Source: Dactylosporangium sucinum (GTDB taxonomy: Bacteria; Actinomycetota; Actinomycetes; Mycobacteriales; Micromonosporaceae). Taken from it: a DNA stretch of 64,000 bases. Below are positions 52,426 to 61,183 of this stretch, one piece after another (position 1 is the stretch's first letter; the number at the start of each line of letters is the position of its first letter). The notes beneath the pieces were generated by a model that did no database searches, was not told the origin of the DNA, and saw only the letters and a list, made by a program, of their open reading frames with translations. The stretch is taken from assembly GCF_014647515.1 (NCBI RefSeq), contig NZ_BMPI01000003.1, positions 107,322 to 171,321 on the forward strand. The letters run 5' to 3'. A program made the position numbers and the translations under genes.

Positions 52426-53538
52426 ATGATCCTCGTGCTCAACAGCGGCTCCTCCTCGGTGAAGTACCGTGTCGTGGATCTCGCCGACCCCTCGGGCGGC
52501 GAGCGCGGCCTCGTCGAGCGGATCGGCGAGCCGGGCGGCGTGCCCGACCACACCGCCGCGCTGACACAGGTGCTCGAACGGGTGGACGGGGCCGGCGTGA
52601 CGGCGGTCGGCCACCGCGTGGTGCACGGCGGCGAGCGCTTCCGGGCGCCGACGCTCGTCGACGACGCCGTGCTGGACGAGCTGCGGTCGCTGGTGCCGCT
52701 CGCGCCGCTGCACAACCCGGGCGGGATCATCGGCATCGAGGCGGCCCGCGCCGCGCTGCCGGACGTGCCGCACGTGGCGGTCTTCGACACCGCGTTCCAC
52801 GCGACGCTGCCGCCCGCGGCGGCCACCTACGCCCTGGACCGCGAACTGGCCGCCCGCCACGGCATCCGTCGATACGGATTCCACGGTACCTCGTGCGCCT
52901 TCGTCGCCGGCCGCACCGCGGACCTGCTGGGCCGGGACGTCACGGAGCTGAACCAGATCGTCCTGCACCTCGGCAACGGCGCCAGCGTCACGGCGATCGC
53001 GGGCGGCCGCAGCGTCGAGACCTCGATGGGCCTGACCCCGCTGGAGGGCCTCGTCATGGGCACCCGATCGGGTGACGTCGACCCGGCCATCCCCGGCTTC
53101 CTGCACCGGGTCGCGGGCTTGGACTTCGCGGGGGTCGACGAGATCCTGCTGCGCAGGTCCGGCCTGCTCGGCCTGGCCGGCGTCAACGACATGCGCACCG
53201 TCCTGTCGCGCCGGGAGGCCGGCGACGAGGCGGCGGTGCTGGCGTTCGACGTATACTGTCATCGGATTCGCAAGTACGTCGGCGCCTACCACGCCGTCCT
53301 GGGCCGCTTGGACGCGATCGTGTTCACGGCGGGGGTGGGCGAGCACGCCGCCCCGGTCCGCGCCGCGTCGCTGGCCGGCCTGTCCGGCTGGGGCATCGAG
53401 GTGGACGAGGCCCGCAACGCGGCGCCGTCGGGCGAGGCCCGCCTGATCTCTCCGGAGGGCGCCCCGGTGGCGGTCTGTGTGGTCCCGACGGACGAGGAAC
53501 TCTCGATCGCCGAACAGGTCACCACGCTGCTCTCCTAA
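52426..53538 (+). CDS. ackA: Acetate kinase
   Basis: The 370-residue enzyme carries the acetate-kinase signatures ILVLNSGSSSVKY, VAVFDTAFHATLPP, RYGFHGTSCAFVAGR, VLHLGNGASVTAI and MGTRSGDVDPAI. It makes ATP and acetate from acetyl phosphate, or the reverse, and completes the Pta-AckA pathway. A TAGTCT box seven bases before the ATG suggests a leaderless transcript. Head-to-head orientation with pta is unusual. Confidence 0.95.
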   Translation: MILVLNSGSSSVKYRVVDLADPSGGERGLVERIGEPGGVPDHTAALTQVLERVDGAGVTAVGHRVVHGGERFRAPTLVDDAVLDELRSLVPLAPLHNPGGIIGIEAARAALPDVPHVAVFDTAFHATLPPAAATYALDRELAARHGIRRYGFHGTSCAFVAGRTADLLGRDVTELNQIVLHLGNGASVTAIAGGRSVETSMGLTPLEGLVMGTRSGDVDPAIPGFLHRVAGLDFAGVDEILLRRSGLLGLAGVNDMRTVLSRREAGDEAAVLAFDVYCHRIRKYVGAYHAVLGRLDAIVFTAGVGEHAAPVRAASLAGLSGWGIEVDEARNAAPSGEARLISPEGAPVAVCVVPTDEELSIAEQVTTLLS

Positions 53539-53569
53539 CCCTCAACCACACGCACGACCGCCTCTTCGC

Positions 53570-53706
53570 GCGCCGCCCTCGCGCGGCCCTGTTCTGCACG
53601 GCCCTGTTCTGCGCGGCGCTTTCCCGCGCGGGGCTCTCCCGCGGCCCCCTCCTGCGCGGCGCTTTCCCGCGCGGGGCTCTCCCGCGGCGCTCCCGCGCGG
53701 TCCTCT
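53570..53706. repeat. Degenerate 13-15 bp GC-rich tandem repeat after ackA
   Basis: Units resembling CGCTTTCCCGCGCGG and GGCTCTCCCGCGG recur about nine times between 53570 and 53706, with one two-unit block duplicated almost exactly. No gene is seen in the 429-bp gap between ackA and the MocR gene; this array and the two palindromes below fill most of it. Confidence 0.7.
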
Positions 53707-53714
53707 GCACCTTC

Positions 53715-53780
53715 GTAGACGTTGGTCGATCTACCCTCAGAACTTCGCGCCCTCGTGAGGGTAGATCGACCAACGTCTAC
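53715..53780. terminator. 25-bp perfect palindromic stem-loop
   Basis: Arms 53715-53739 and 53756-53780 are exact complements with a 16-nt loop. The stem contains CGTTGGTCGATCTACC. A GCAC/GTGC pair outside the arms extends it further. It lies between convergent ackA and the MocR gene, so it may end transcription in both directions. Confidence 0.75.
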
Positions 53781-53812
53781 GGGTGCGGTGGCGGACTCGC
53801 TCGCTCCTCGTC

Positions 53813-53886
53813 CGCGATCTTGGAGTTGTGGTCCCCAATATGTCGGAAAATCGCGATAAGTTGGGGACCACAACTCCAAGATCGCG
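53813..53886. terminator. 26-bp perfect palindromic stem-loop
   Basis: Arms 53813-53838 and 53861-53886 are exact complements around a 22-nt AT-richer loop. The stem contains CTTGGAGTTGTGGTCCCC and ends CGCGAT. It follows the 25-bp palindrome by only 32 bp. Such length exceeds ordinary terminators, so a mobile or repeated element is possible. Confidence 0.75.
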
Positions 53887-53967
53887 GTGCGGAGGGCCGG
53901 TGCCGACGGGCGGCGCGGTGCGGACGGGCGGTGCGAGGCCGGGAGCGGGGCTGGCCGCGGGGGTGGG

Positions 53968-55359
53968 TCAGCGCCAGCCGCGGGGGTGGGTCGCCGTGCG
54001 GGGGCCGCTGCCGCGCAGCGGGGTGCCCGCCGCCTCGGCCAGCACGTCGGCCAGCTCCTCGAAGCCCTCGCGGACCAGCCCCACCGTGACCCGCACGTGG
54101 TCGCTGTCGAGGTGGCTCACCTCGAACGGCGCGCCCGGTGCGACCGCGATGCCGTGCGCGGCCAGGGTCAGCATCGCCACCTGCTGGTTGGCCACCGCCA
54201 TCCACAGGTTGATCCCGTCGCCCGCGGTCGCGGTCACGCCCCGCGCGTCGAGGGCGTCGAGGAGGGCGGTGCGGCGGCGGGCGTACTCCTCGCGGGCGTG
54301 CGCGATCTGCTCCACAGTGGACGGATCGGTGAGCAGGTCCACGAGCACGGCCTGCAGCAGGCGGCTGGACCAGCCCGGGCCGAGCAGGCGGCGGTCGGTC
54401 ACCGCGGTCACCACGTCGGCCGGGCCGCCGATCGCGGCGAGGCGGAGGTCGGGGCCGTGGCTCTTGGAGAAGCTGACCACGTGGACCGTGCGGTCCGGCA
54501 GGCGGCGGCCGAGGCTGACCGGCGCCGCGGTCGCGATGCCGCCGGAGTGGTCGTCCTCGACGATCGTGACGGACGGGTGCTTGGCCAGCACGCGGGCCAG
54601 CTTGTCGGCCCGGGCCTGGGTCATGCTCGCGCCGGTCGGGTTGTGGGCGCGCGGCTGCAGGTACACGGCGACCGGGTCGACCGAGCGTAGCGCCGCCGCG
54701 AGGGCCTCCGGGCGCAGGCCGTGCTCGTCGATCGGCACCCCGACGACCGTGGCGCCGACCGTCTCCAGCAGGTCGAGCACCGGCGGGAAGGCCGGGTCCT
54801 CGACCAGGACGTGGTCGCCGAAGCGGACGACCACGCCGGTGATCCGGTCGAGCGCGTCGAGGGCGCCGTCGACGACGGTGAGCTGCTCCGGCAGGAACGG
54901 CCAGCGCGCCCGCAGGACCGCCTCCAGCCGGGGCAGCACGGCGCCGTCGAGGTAGCTGGTGGTCAGGCGGGCGTCGCCGATGCGCCGCAGCGCCTCGCTG
55001 AGGCTGGGCAGCAGGTCGTAGTCGGGCACGCCGGTGGAGTAGTCGCGGACCAGCCCGCCGCCGAGCTCGCTCACCCGGCCGCCGAGCTGCGCATACCGCA
55101 GCCGCTGCCGGGGTACCGACGGGCCGGACACGAACGTGCCCGAGCGGCCGCGGGTCTGGATCGCCCCGGCCCGGGCCAGGCTGCGCCACGCCTCGCTCAC
55201 CGTCGTCGGGCTGATCCCCAGCTCCTTGGCGACGTCCCGAACGGTCGGCAGGCGGGTCCCGGCGGGCAGCGTGCCGGCCGTGACCAGCCGGCCGACGGCC
55301 GCGGCGATGCCCCGGGCGGTGCGGTCGTCGATGGCCCCGGCAATCAGGTCGAGAGCCAC
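53968..55359 (-). CDS. MocR-type GntR regulator with aminotransferase-like domain
   Basis: The 463-residue protein has a GntR winged helix at about 10-80 (LPAGTRLPTVRDVAKELGIS, SPTTVSEAWRSLARAG). A fold-type I aminotransferase domain follows, with the PLP lysine in VVSFSKSHGPDLRL and the Asn in RAHNPTGASM. MocR proteins sense an amino compound through PLP and control adjacent genes. It is divergent from the pyrimidine-catabolic operon, whose products include beta-amino acids, so it is the probable regulator. Confidence 0.9.
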   Translation of the reverse strand: MALDLIAGAIDDRTARGIAAAVGRLVTAGTLPAGTRLPTVRDVAKELGISPTTVSEAWRSLARAGAIQTRGRSGTFVSGPSVPRQRLRYAQLGGRVSELGGGLVRDYSTGVPDYDLLPSLSEALRRIGDARLTTSYLDGAVLPRLEAVLRARWPFLPEQLTVVDGALDALDRITGVVVRFGDHVLVEDPAFPPVLDLLETVGATVVGVPIDEHGLRPEALAAALRSVDPVAVYLQPRAHNPTGASMTQARADKLARVLAKHPSVTIVEDDHSGGIATAAPVSLGRRLPDRTVHVVSFSKSHGPDLRLAAIGGPADVVTAVTDRRLLGPGWSSRLLQAVLVDLLTDPSTVEQIAHAREEYARRRTALLDALDARGVTATAGDGINLWMAVANQQVAMLTLAAHGIAVAPGAPFEVSHLDSDHVRVTVGLVREGFEELADVLAEAAGTPLRGSGPRTATHPRGWR

Positions 55360-55466
55360 AGGCCCCGACCGATCCGCAAGTCGATCAGGTCAAGAGCCGT
55401 AGGCCTCGACCCGCCCAGAGAAGTTGGCGCGAGCAAATTACATCTCCGAAACATTCTGTAACGCTT

Positions 55467-55501
55467 GGACCATTGTCCGCCTAGATTTGTGTCGTTAGTG
55501 T
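55467..55501 (+). promoter_or_regulatory. Promoter and operator of the pyrimidine operon
   Basis: TTGTCC (55473-55478) and TAGTGT (55496-55501) are spaced by 17 bp and form a plausible sigma-70-type promoter. The inverted repeat GGAC-catt-GTCC (55467-55478) overlaps the -35 box, as expected for a regulator site. Further GTCC and GGAC motifs follow downstream to about 55562. Confidence 0.5.
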
Positions 55502-55584
55502 CCTACGGCATCCGACCCGAGACAAGGTCAACCGCCGGTATACCCGCACGCCGGACACAGTGGACTGACCAGAGAGGGGCAGCC

Positions 55585-56424
55585 ATGACAGCCGTCATCC
55601 GGGCCGCCATCGTCCAGACCAGCTGGACGGGCGACAAGGAGTCGATGATCAAGGCACACGAGGACTACGCCCGTCAGGCCGCCGCCCAGGGCGCCAAGGT
55701 GATCTGTTTCCAGGAGCTGTTCTACGGCCCCTACTTCTGCCAGGTCCAGGACAAGGCGTACTACGAGTATGCCGAGTCCATCCCCGGGCCCACCACCGAA
55801 CGCTTCCAGGCCCTCGCCGCCGAGCTGGGCATGGTCATGGTCCTGCCGATGTACGAGCAGGAGCAGCCGGGCGTCCTGTACAACACCGCCGCCGTGGTCG
55901 ACGCCGACGGGCGTTACCTCGGCAAGTACCGCAAAAACCACATCCCGCAGGTGAAGGGCTTCTGGGAGAAGTTCTACTTCCGCCCCGGCAACCTCGGCTA
56001 TCCCGTCTTCGACACCGCCGTGGGCAAGGTCGGCGTCTACATCTGCTACGACCGGCACTTCCCCGAGGGCTGGCGGGCCCTGGGCCTCAACGGCGCGCAG
56101 ATCGTCTTCAACCCCTCGGCGACGAGCCGCGGCCTCTCGGCGTACCTCTGGAAGCTCGAACAGCCGGCGAGCGCCGTCGCCAACGAGTACTTCATCGGCG
56201 CGATCAACCGCACCGGCATCGAGGACCTCGGCGACAACGACTTCTACGGCACCTCGTACTTCGTCGACCCGGAGGGCAAGTTCGTCGGCGAGGTCGGCGA
56301 CGCGCACAACCCGGAGCTGATCGTCCGCGACCTCGACCTGGACCTGCTGGCCGAGGTCCGCGACCGCTGGGCGTTCTACCGCGACCGCCGCCCCGACGCC
56401 TACGGGGAGCTGGTGCAGCCGTGA
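55585..56424 (+). CDS. Beta-ureidopropionase (nitrilase superfamily)
   Basis: The 279-residue enzyme has the nitrilase triad: Glu in ICFQELFYGP, Lys in KYRKNHIPQV, and Cys in YICYDRHFPEGW. FQELFYGPYF and NPSATSRGLS are typical of beta-ureidopropionase/N-carbamoyl-beta-alanine amidohydrolase. It releases ammonia and CO2 from N-carbamoyl-beta-alanine or its methyl analogue in the third step of reductive pyrimidine breakdown. GAGAGGGG precedes the ATG. It is the first gene of the operon, overlapping the next by four bases. Confidence 0.9.
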   Translation: MTAVIRAAIVQTSWTGDKESMIKAHEDYARQAAAQGAKVICFQELFYGPYFCQVQDKAYYEYAESIPGPTTERFQALAAELGMVMVLPMYEQEQPGVLYNTAAVVDADGRYLGKYRKNHIPQVKGFWEKFYFRPGNLGYPVFDTAVGKVGVYICYDRHFPEGWRALGLNGAQIVFNPSATSRGLSAYLWKLEQPASAVANEYFIGAINRTGIEDLGDNDFYGTSYFVDPEGKFVGEVGDAHNPELIVRDLDLDLLAEVRDRWAFYRDRRPDAYGELVQP

Positions 56425-57824
56425 TCCTGATCAAGGGAGGGATCGTCGTCGGTCCCACCGGGGCCATCCCGGGCGACGTGCTCATCGTCGGGGAGCAGGT
56501 CTCGGCCGTGTTCGCGCCGGGACAGGGCCCGACCGAGGGCGACTTCGAGGTCATCGACGCGACCGGGAAGTACGTCATCCCCGGCGGCGTCGACGCGCAC
56601 ACGCACATGGAGCTGCCGTTCGGCGGTACCTTCGCGAGCGACACCTTCGACACGGGCACCAAGGCCGCCGCGTTCGGCGGCACCACGACCATCATCGACT
56701 TCGCGGTGCAGCGCACCGGCGAGGTGGTCCAGGACGGCCTCGCCGCCTGGCACGCCAAGGCCGCCGGCAACTGCCACATCGACTACGCGTTCCACCAGAT
56801 CCTCGGCGGCGTCGACGACGAGTCGCTCAAGGCGATGGACCAGCTCGTGACGGACGAGGGGATCACCAGCTTCAAGCTGTTCATGGCGTACCCCGGGGTC
56901 TTCTACAGCGACGACGGCCAGATCCTGCGCGCGATGCAGAAGGCGCGGGACAACGGCGCCATGATCATGATGCACGCCGAGAACGGCCCCGCCATCGACG
57001 TGCTCGTCAAGCAGGCCCTGGAGCGCGGCGAGACCGACCCGATCCACCACGGCATCACCCGGCCCGAGGCGCTGGAGGCCGAGGCGACCAGCCGCGCGAT
57101 CTGGCTGGCCAGCGTCGCCGCCGACTGCCCGCTCTACATCGTCCACCTGTCCGCGAGCAAGGCCCTGGAGCAGGTCGCCGCCGCCCGCGACCTCGGGCGC
57201 AACGTGTTCGCCGAGACCTGCCCGCAGTACCTGTACCTCACGCTCGAGGACCAGCTCGGCGCGCCCGGCTTCGAGGGCGCCAAGTGGGTCTGCTCCACCC
57301 CGCTGCGCAGCAAGCACGAGTCACACCGCGCCGACCTGTGGCGGGGACTGCGCAGCAACGACCTGTCGGTGGTGTCGACCGACCACTGCCCCTTCTGCTT
57401 CAAGGACCAGAAGGAGCTCGGCCTCGGCGACTTCTCGAAGATCCCCAACGGGATCGGCGGCGTCGAGCACCGCGTCGACCTGCTCTACCAAGGGGTCGTC
57501 GACGGCAAGCTCTCGCTCGCCCGCTGGGTCGAGACGATCGCGACCACGCCGGCCCGGATGTTCGGCCTGTTCCCGCGCAAGGGCATCATCGCGCCCGGCT
57601 CCGACGCCGACATCGTGCTCTACGACCCGTCCGCCCGCACCCGGATCAGCGTCGAGACGCACCACATGAACATGGACCACTCCGCCTGGGAGGGCTACGA
57701 GATCGACGGCAAGGTCGACACCGTCATCTCCCGCGGCACGGTCATCGTCTCCGGCGACCAGTACCACGGGCGCGCCGGCCACGGGCAGTTCGTCCGCCGC
57801 GGACTCTCCGACTACCTGATCTGA
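56421..57824 (+). CDS. Dihydropyrimidinase/hydantoinase
   Basis: The 467-residue amidohydrolase has the metal set of the family: VDAHTHMELP, the carboxylated Lys in SFKLFMAYPG, MMHAENG, YIVHLSASKAL and VSTDHCPFCFKDQK. It opens dihydrouracil, dihydrothymine or hydantoin rings to N-carbamoyl-beta-amino acids, feeding the preceding enzyme. The GTG start overlaps the upstream stop codon (GTGA), so translation is coupled. Confidence 0.93.
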   Translation: MILIKGGIVVGPTGAIPGDVLIVGEQVSAVFAPGQGPTEGDFEVIDATGKYVIPGGVDAHTHMELPFGGTFASDTFDTGTKAAAFGGTTTIIDFAVQRTGEVVQDGLAAWHAKAAGNCHIDYAFHQILGGVDDESLKAMDQLVTDEGITSFKLFMAYPGVFYSDDGQILRAMQKARDNGAMIMMHAENGPAIDVLVKQALERGETDPIHHGITRPEALEAEATSRAIWLASVAADCPLYIVHLSASKALEQVAAARDLGRNVFAETCPQYLYLTLEDQLGAPGFEGAKWVCSTPLRSKHESHRADLWRGLRSNDLSVVSTDHCPFCFKDQKELGLGDFSKIPNGIGGVEHRVDLLYQGVVDGKLSLARWVETIATTPARMFGLFPRKGIIAPGSDADIVLYDPSARTRISVETHHMNMDHSAWEGYEIDGKVDTVISRGTVIVSGDQYHGRAGHGQFVRRGLSDYLI

Positions 57825-57835
57825 GGCAAGCAGAC

Positions 57836-59320
57836 ATGCGAGAGATCAAGCACTGGCTCGACGGCCAGGCCGTGTCCGGCACGAGCGGCAGGCAGCTGCC
57901 CGTGTGGGACCCGGCCACCGGCGAGCAGCAGGCCTACGTCGTCGCCGCGACGAAGGCCGAGACCGAGCGGGCGGTGGCCAGTGCGCTGGCCACCTTCCCC
58001 GAGTGGCGGGCGGCGTCGCTGTCGCGCCGGGCCGAGGTGATGTTCCGGTTCCGCGAGCTCGTCGACGCCAACCGCAAGGAGATCGCCACCCTCGTCAGCC
58101 AGGAGCACGGCAAGACCGTCGCCGACGCCGGCGGTGAGCTGGCCCGCGGCCTGGAGAACATCGAGTTCGCCACCGGGGCGCCGCACCTGCTCAAGGGCGG
58201 GTACAGCGAGCAGGCGTCCACCGGCGTCGACGTGTACTCGATCCGCCAGCCGCTGGGCGTCGTCGCCGGCATCACCCCGTTCAACTTCCCGGCCATGGTG
58301 CCGATGTGGATGTTCTGCAACGCGCTGGTGTGCGGCAACACGTTCGTGCTCAAGCCCAGCGAGAAGGACCCGTCCGTCTCGCTGCTGCTCGCCGACCTGC
58401 TGCGCCAGGCCGGCCTGCCCGACGGCGCGTTCAACGTCGTGCAGGGCGACCGGGAGGCCGTCGACACGCTCATCGAGCACCCCGACGTGCAGGCGCTGAG
58501 CTTCGTCGGCTCGACCCCGATCGCCCGGCACGTCTACGAGGCCGGCACCCGCGCCGGCAAGCGCGTCCAGGCCCTCGGCGGCGCCAAGAACCACATGGTG
58601 GTGCTGCCCGACGCCGACGTCGAGGCGGCCGCCGACGCGGCCGTGTCGGCCGGCTACGGCTCGGCGGGGGAGCGGTGCATGGCCGTCTCCGTCGTCGTCG
58701 CCGTGGGCACGATCGCCGACCCGCTCGTGGCGGCGATCAGCGAGCGGATCGGCCGCATCGCGGTCGGCCCGGCCTCCGACCCGGCGGCCGAGATGGGCCC
58801 GCTCATCAGCCGCGAGCACCGCGACCGGGTGGCCGGCTACCTCGCCGACCCCGGCACCGCCGAGGTCGTCGTCGACGGCCGCGACGCGCCGGTCAGCAGC
58901 GGGCCCGGCTTCTTCCTGGGCGCCTCCCTCGTCGACAAGGTGAGCACCGACTCGCCCCTGTACAAGGACGAGATCTTCGGGCCGGTGCTTTCAGTGGTAC
59001 GGGCGGAGACGTACGACGACGCCGTGCAGCTCGTCAACGACAACGAGTTCGGCAACGGCACCGCCATCTTCACCCGCGACGGGGGCGCGGCCCGCCGCTT
59101 CCAGTACGACGTGGTCTGCGGCATGGTCGGGGTCAACGTCCCGATCCCCGTCCCGGTCGCCTACTACAGCTTCGGCGGCTGGAAGTCCTCGCTCTTCGGC
59201 GACCTGCACATGTACGGCCCCGAAGGCATCCAGTTCTACACGCGCAGCAAGGTCGTCACCTCGCGCTGGCCCGACCCGGCCACCTCGCAGGTCGACCTGG
59301 GATTCCCGAAGGTGCGGTGA
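57836..59320 (+). CDS. mmsA: CoA-acylating methylmalonate-semialdehyde dehydrogenase
   Basis: The 494-residue aldehyde dehydrogenase carries the MmsA hallmarks GITPFNFPAMVPMWMF, FVGSTPIARHVYE, LGGAKNHMVVLPDAD, GSAGERCMAVS with the catalytic Cys, and GMVGVNVPIPVPVAYYSFGG. It converts malonate or methylmalonate semialdehyde to acetyl-CoA or propionyl-CoA, the final step after transamination of beta-alanine or beta-aminoisobutyrate. It lies 11 bp after the dihydropyrimidinase gene. Confidence 0.93.
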   Translation: MREIKHWLDGQAVSGTSGRQLPVWDPATGEQQAYVVAATKAETERAVASALATFPEWRAASLSRRAEVMFRFRELVDANRKEIATLVSQEHGKTVADAGGELARGLENIEFATGAPHLLKGGYSEQASTGVDVYSIRQPLGVVAGITPFNFPAMVPMWMFCNALVCGNTFVLKPSEKDPSVSLLLADLLRQAGLPDGAFNVVQGDREAVDTLIEHPDVQALSFVGSTPIARHVYEAGTRAGKRVQALGGAKNHMVVLPDADVEAAADAAVSAGYGSAGERCMAVSVVVAVGTIADPLVAAISERIGRIAVGPASDPAAEMGPLISREHRDRVAGYLADPGTAEVVVDGRDAPVSSGPGFFLGASLVDKVSTDSPLYKDEIFGPVLSVVRAETYDDAVQLVNDNEFGNGTAIFTRDGGAARRFQYDVVCGMVGVNVPIPVPVAYYSFGGWKSSLFGDLHMYGPEGIQFYTRSKVVTSRWPDPATSQVDLGFPKVR

Positions 59321-59324
59321 CGGC

Positions 59325-60326
59325 ATGGACGTAGGCGTGGTGCTGCAGTGCGACCCGCCCGCGATGGGCGTGGTCGAGCTGGCCAAGCAGGCCGAGGCGG
59401 CCGGGTTCAGCCACGTGTGGACGTTCGACTCGCACGTGCTGTGGCAGGAGCCGTTCGTCATCTACAGCAAGATCCTGGCCGACACCGAGCGGGTGATCGT
59501 CGGACCGATGGTCACCAACCCGGGCACCCGGGACTGGACGGTGACGGCGTCCCTGTTCGCCACGCTCAACGAGATGTACGGCAACCGCACGATCTGCGGC
59601 ATCGGCCGCGGCGACTCGGCGGTGCGGGTCCTCGGCTCCCGCCCGACCACCCTGGCCGAGCTGCGCGAGTGCGTGCAGGTCATCCGGGAGCTGGGCAACG
59701 GCCGCCCGGTGCACCTGCGCGACCGCGACCTGCAGTTCGCGTGGGCGCCGGACAGCCGGCTGGAGGTCTGGGTCGCCGCCTACGGGCCGAAGGCCCTGGC
59801 CCTCACCGGCGAGGTCGGCGACGGCTACATCCTGCAGCTCGCCGACCCCGACATCGCCGCCTGGATGATCAAGGCGGTCCGGGACGCGGCCGCCAAGGCG
59901 GGCCGCGACCCCGACACCATCAAGTTCTGCGTGGCCGCGCCGGCCTACGTGGGTCCCCCGGAGACGCTCGCCCACCAGCGGGACCAGACCCGCTGGTTCG
60001 GCGGCATGGTCGGCAACCACGTCGCCGACATCGTCGAGCGCTACGGCGCCGACGGCACGGTGCCCACGGTCCTGACCGACTACATCAAGGGCCGCAAGGG
60101 TTACGACTACGCCGAGCACGGCCGCGCCGGCAACCCGCACACCGACTTCGTCCCCGACGAGGTCGTCGACCGGTTCTGCATCCTCGGGCCGGTCGAGCAC
60201 CACCTCGAGCGCCTCGCCGAGCTCAAGGACCTCGGCGTGGACCAGTTCGCCCTGTACCTGCAGCACGACGCGAAGGAGTCCACGCTCGCCGCCTACGGCG
60301 AGTCAGTCATCCCGGTCGTCAGATGA
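59325..60326 (+). CDS. LLM-class (TIGR03842-like) F420-dependent oxidoreductase
   Basis: The 333-residue TIM-barrel protein belongs to the luciferase-like family that uses F420 or FMN (MDVGVVLQCDPPAMGVVELA, FSHVWTFDSHVLWQ, TICGIGRGDSAVRVLG, WVAAYGPKALALTGEVGDG). It resembles methylene-H4MPT reductase-like enzymes of actinomycetes. Its place in the operon makes a redox step on a pyrimidine or dihydropyrimidine likely; the exact reaction is not known. Its stop overlaps the next ATG. Confidence 0.85.
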   Translation: MDVGVVLQCDPPAMGVVELAKQAEAAGFSHVWTFDSHVLWQEPFVIYSKILADTERVIVGPMVTNPGTRDWTVTASLFATLNEMYGNRTICGIGRGDSAVRVLGSRPTTLAELRECVQVIRELGNGRPVHLRDRDLQFAWAPDSRLEVWVAAYGPKALALTGEVGDGYILQLADPDIAAWMIKAVRDAAAKAGRDPDTIKFCVAAPAYVGPPETLAHQRDQTRWFGGMVGNHVADIVERYGADGTVPTVLTDYIKGRKGYDYAEHGRAGNPHTDFVPDEVVDRFCILGPVEHHLERLAELKDLGVDQFALYLQHDAKESTLAAYGESVIPVVR

Positions 60327-61183
60327 GGAGAGCCATCGCTGCCCTCGCGGGTCTCGCCGCCTTCGTACTCCTCTGGGAGGGGTACAAGGCGGTCGGGAAC
60401 CCCGAGGGCACCGTGGTCCTCGGGGTCCGGATCCTGCCCCGCGCCGACGACCTGTCGATGCCGCACCTGCTCGACGTGGCGCGGCGCCTCGGCCGGCCCG
60501 AGCTCACCGGCGGCCGTCCGGTCTGGCACGTCGTGCTCGACGCCTGCCTGTTCACCCTCGGCATCACCGCCGCCGGGTTCGCCGCCGGCGCGCTCGTCGG
60601 CTTCGTCCTTGCCGCGCTCATGCAGCGCTTCCGGGTCGTCGAGCGGGGCCTGCTGCCCTACGTGGTGCTCTCGCAGACCGTGCCGCTCGTCGCGCTCGCG
60701 CCGCTCGTGGCCGGCTGGAGCGGGGCGCTGTCGTTCGGCCCCTACCCGTGGCAGGACTGGATGACCGTCTCCACCATCGCCGCGTACCTCGCCTTCTTCC
60801 CCGTCGCCGTCGGGCTCCTGCGCGGCCTGCAGTCGCCGTCGGCGAGCGGCGTCGAGCTCATGCGCAGCTACGCCGCCGGCTGGTGGCGCACGTTCGTCAA
60901 GCTCCGGCTGCCGTCCGCGCTGCCGTTCCTGTTCCCCGCGCTGCGCCTGGCCGGGGCGGCCGCGGTCGTCGGCGCCGTCGTCGGGGAGATCTCGACCGGC
61001 ACCCGCGGCGGCATCGGCCGGCTCGTCATCGAGTACAGCCGGGAGGCCACCAGCGACCCGGCCAAGGTCTACACCGCCATGCTCGGCGCCGCGCTGCTCG
61101 GCCTGGCCGTCGCCGCGTTCGTGAGCCTGCTCGAGCTTCCCCTCATGCGTCATCGTCGTCGAGTCGAGGTGAACGTGATATGA
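60323..61183 (+). CDS. ABC importer permease, first
   Basis: The 286-residue membrane protein has about six helices and the EAA loop of importers (GVELMRSYAAGWWRTFVKLR followed by LPSALPFLFPALRLAG). It belongs to the SsuC/ThiX/RutG-unrelated ABC-2-like BPD transporter class for nitrate, sulfonate and pyrimidine-type substrates. Overlaps at both ends (ATGA) couple it to its neighbours. Confidence 0.88.
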   Translation: MRRAIAALAGLAAFVLLWEGYKAVGNPEGTVVLGVRILPRADDLSMPHLLDVARRLGRPELTGGRPVWHVVLDACLFTLGITAAGFAAGALVGFVLAALMQRFRVVERGLLPYVVLSQTVPLVALAPLVAGWSGALSFGPYPWQDWMTVSTIAAYLAFFPVAVGLLRGLQSPSASGVELMRSYAAGWWRTFVKLRLPSALPFLFPALRLAGAAAVVGAVVGEISTGTRGGIGRLVIEYSREATSDPAKVYTAMLGAALLGLAVAAFVSLLELPLMRHRRRVEVNVI

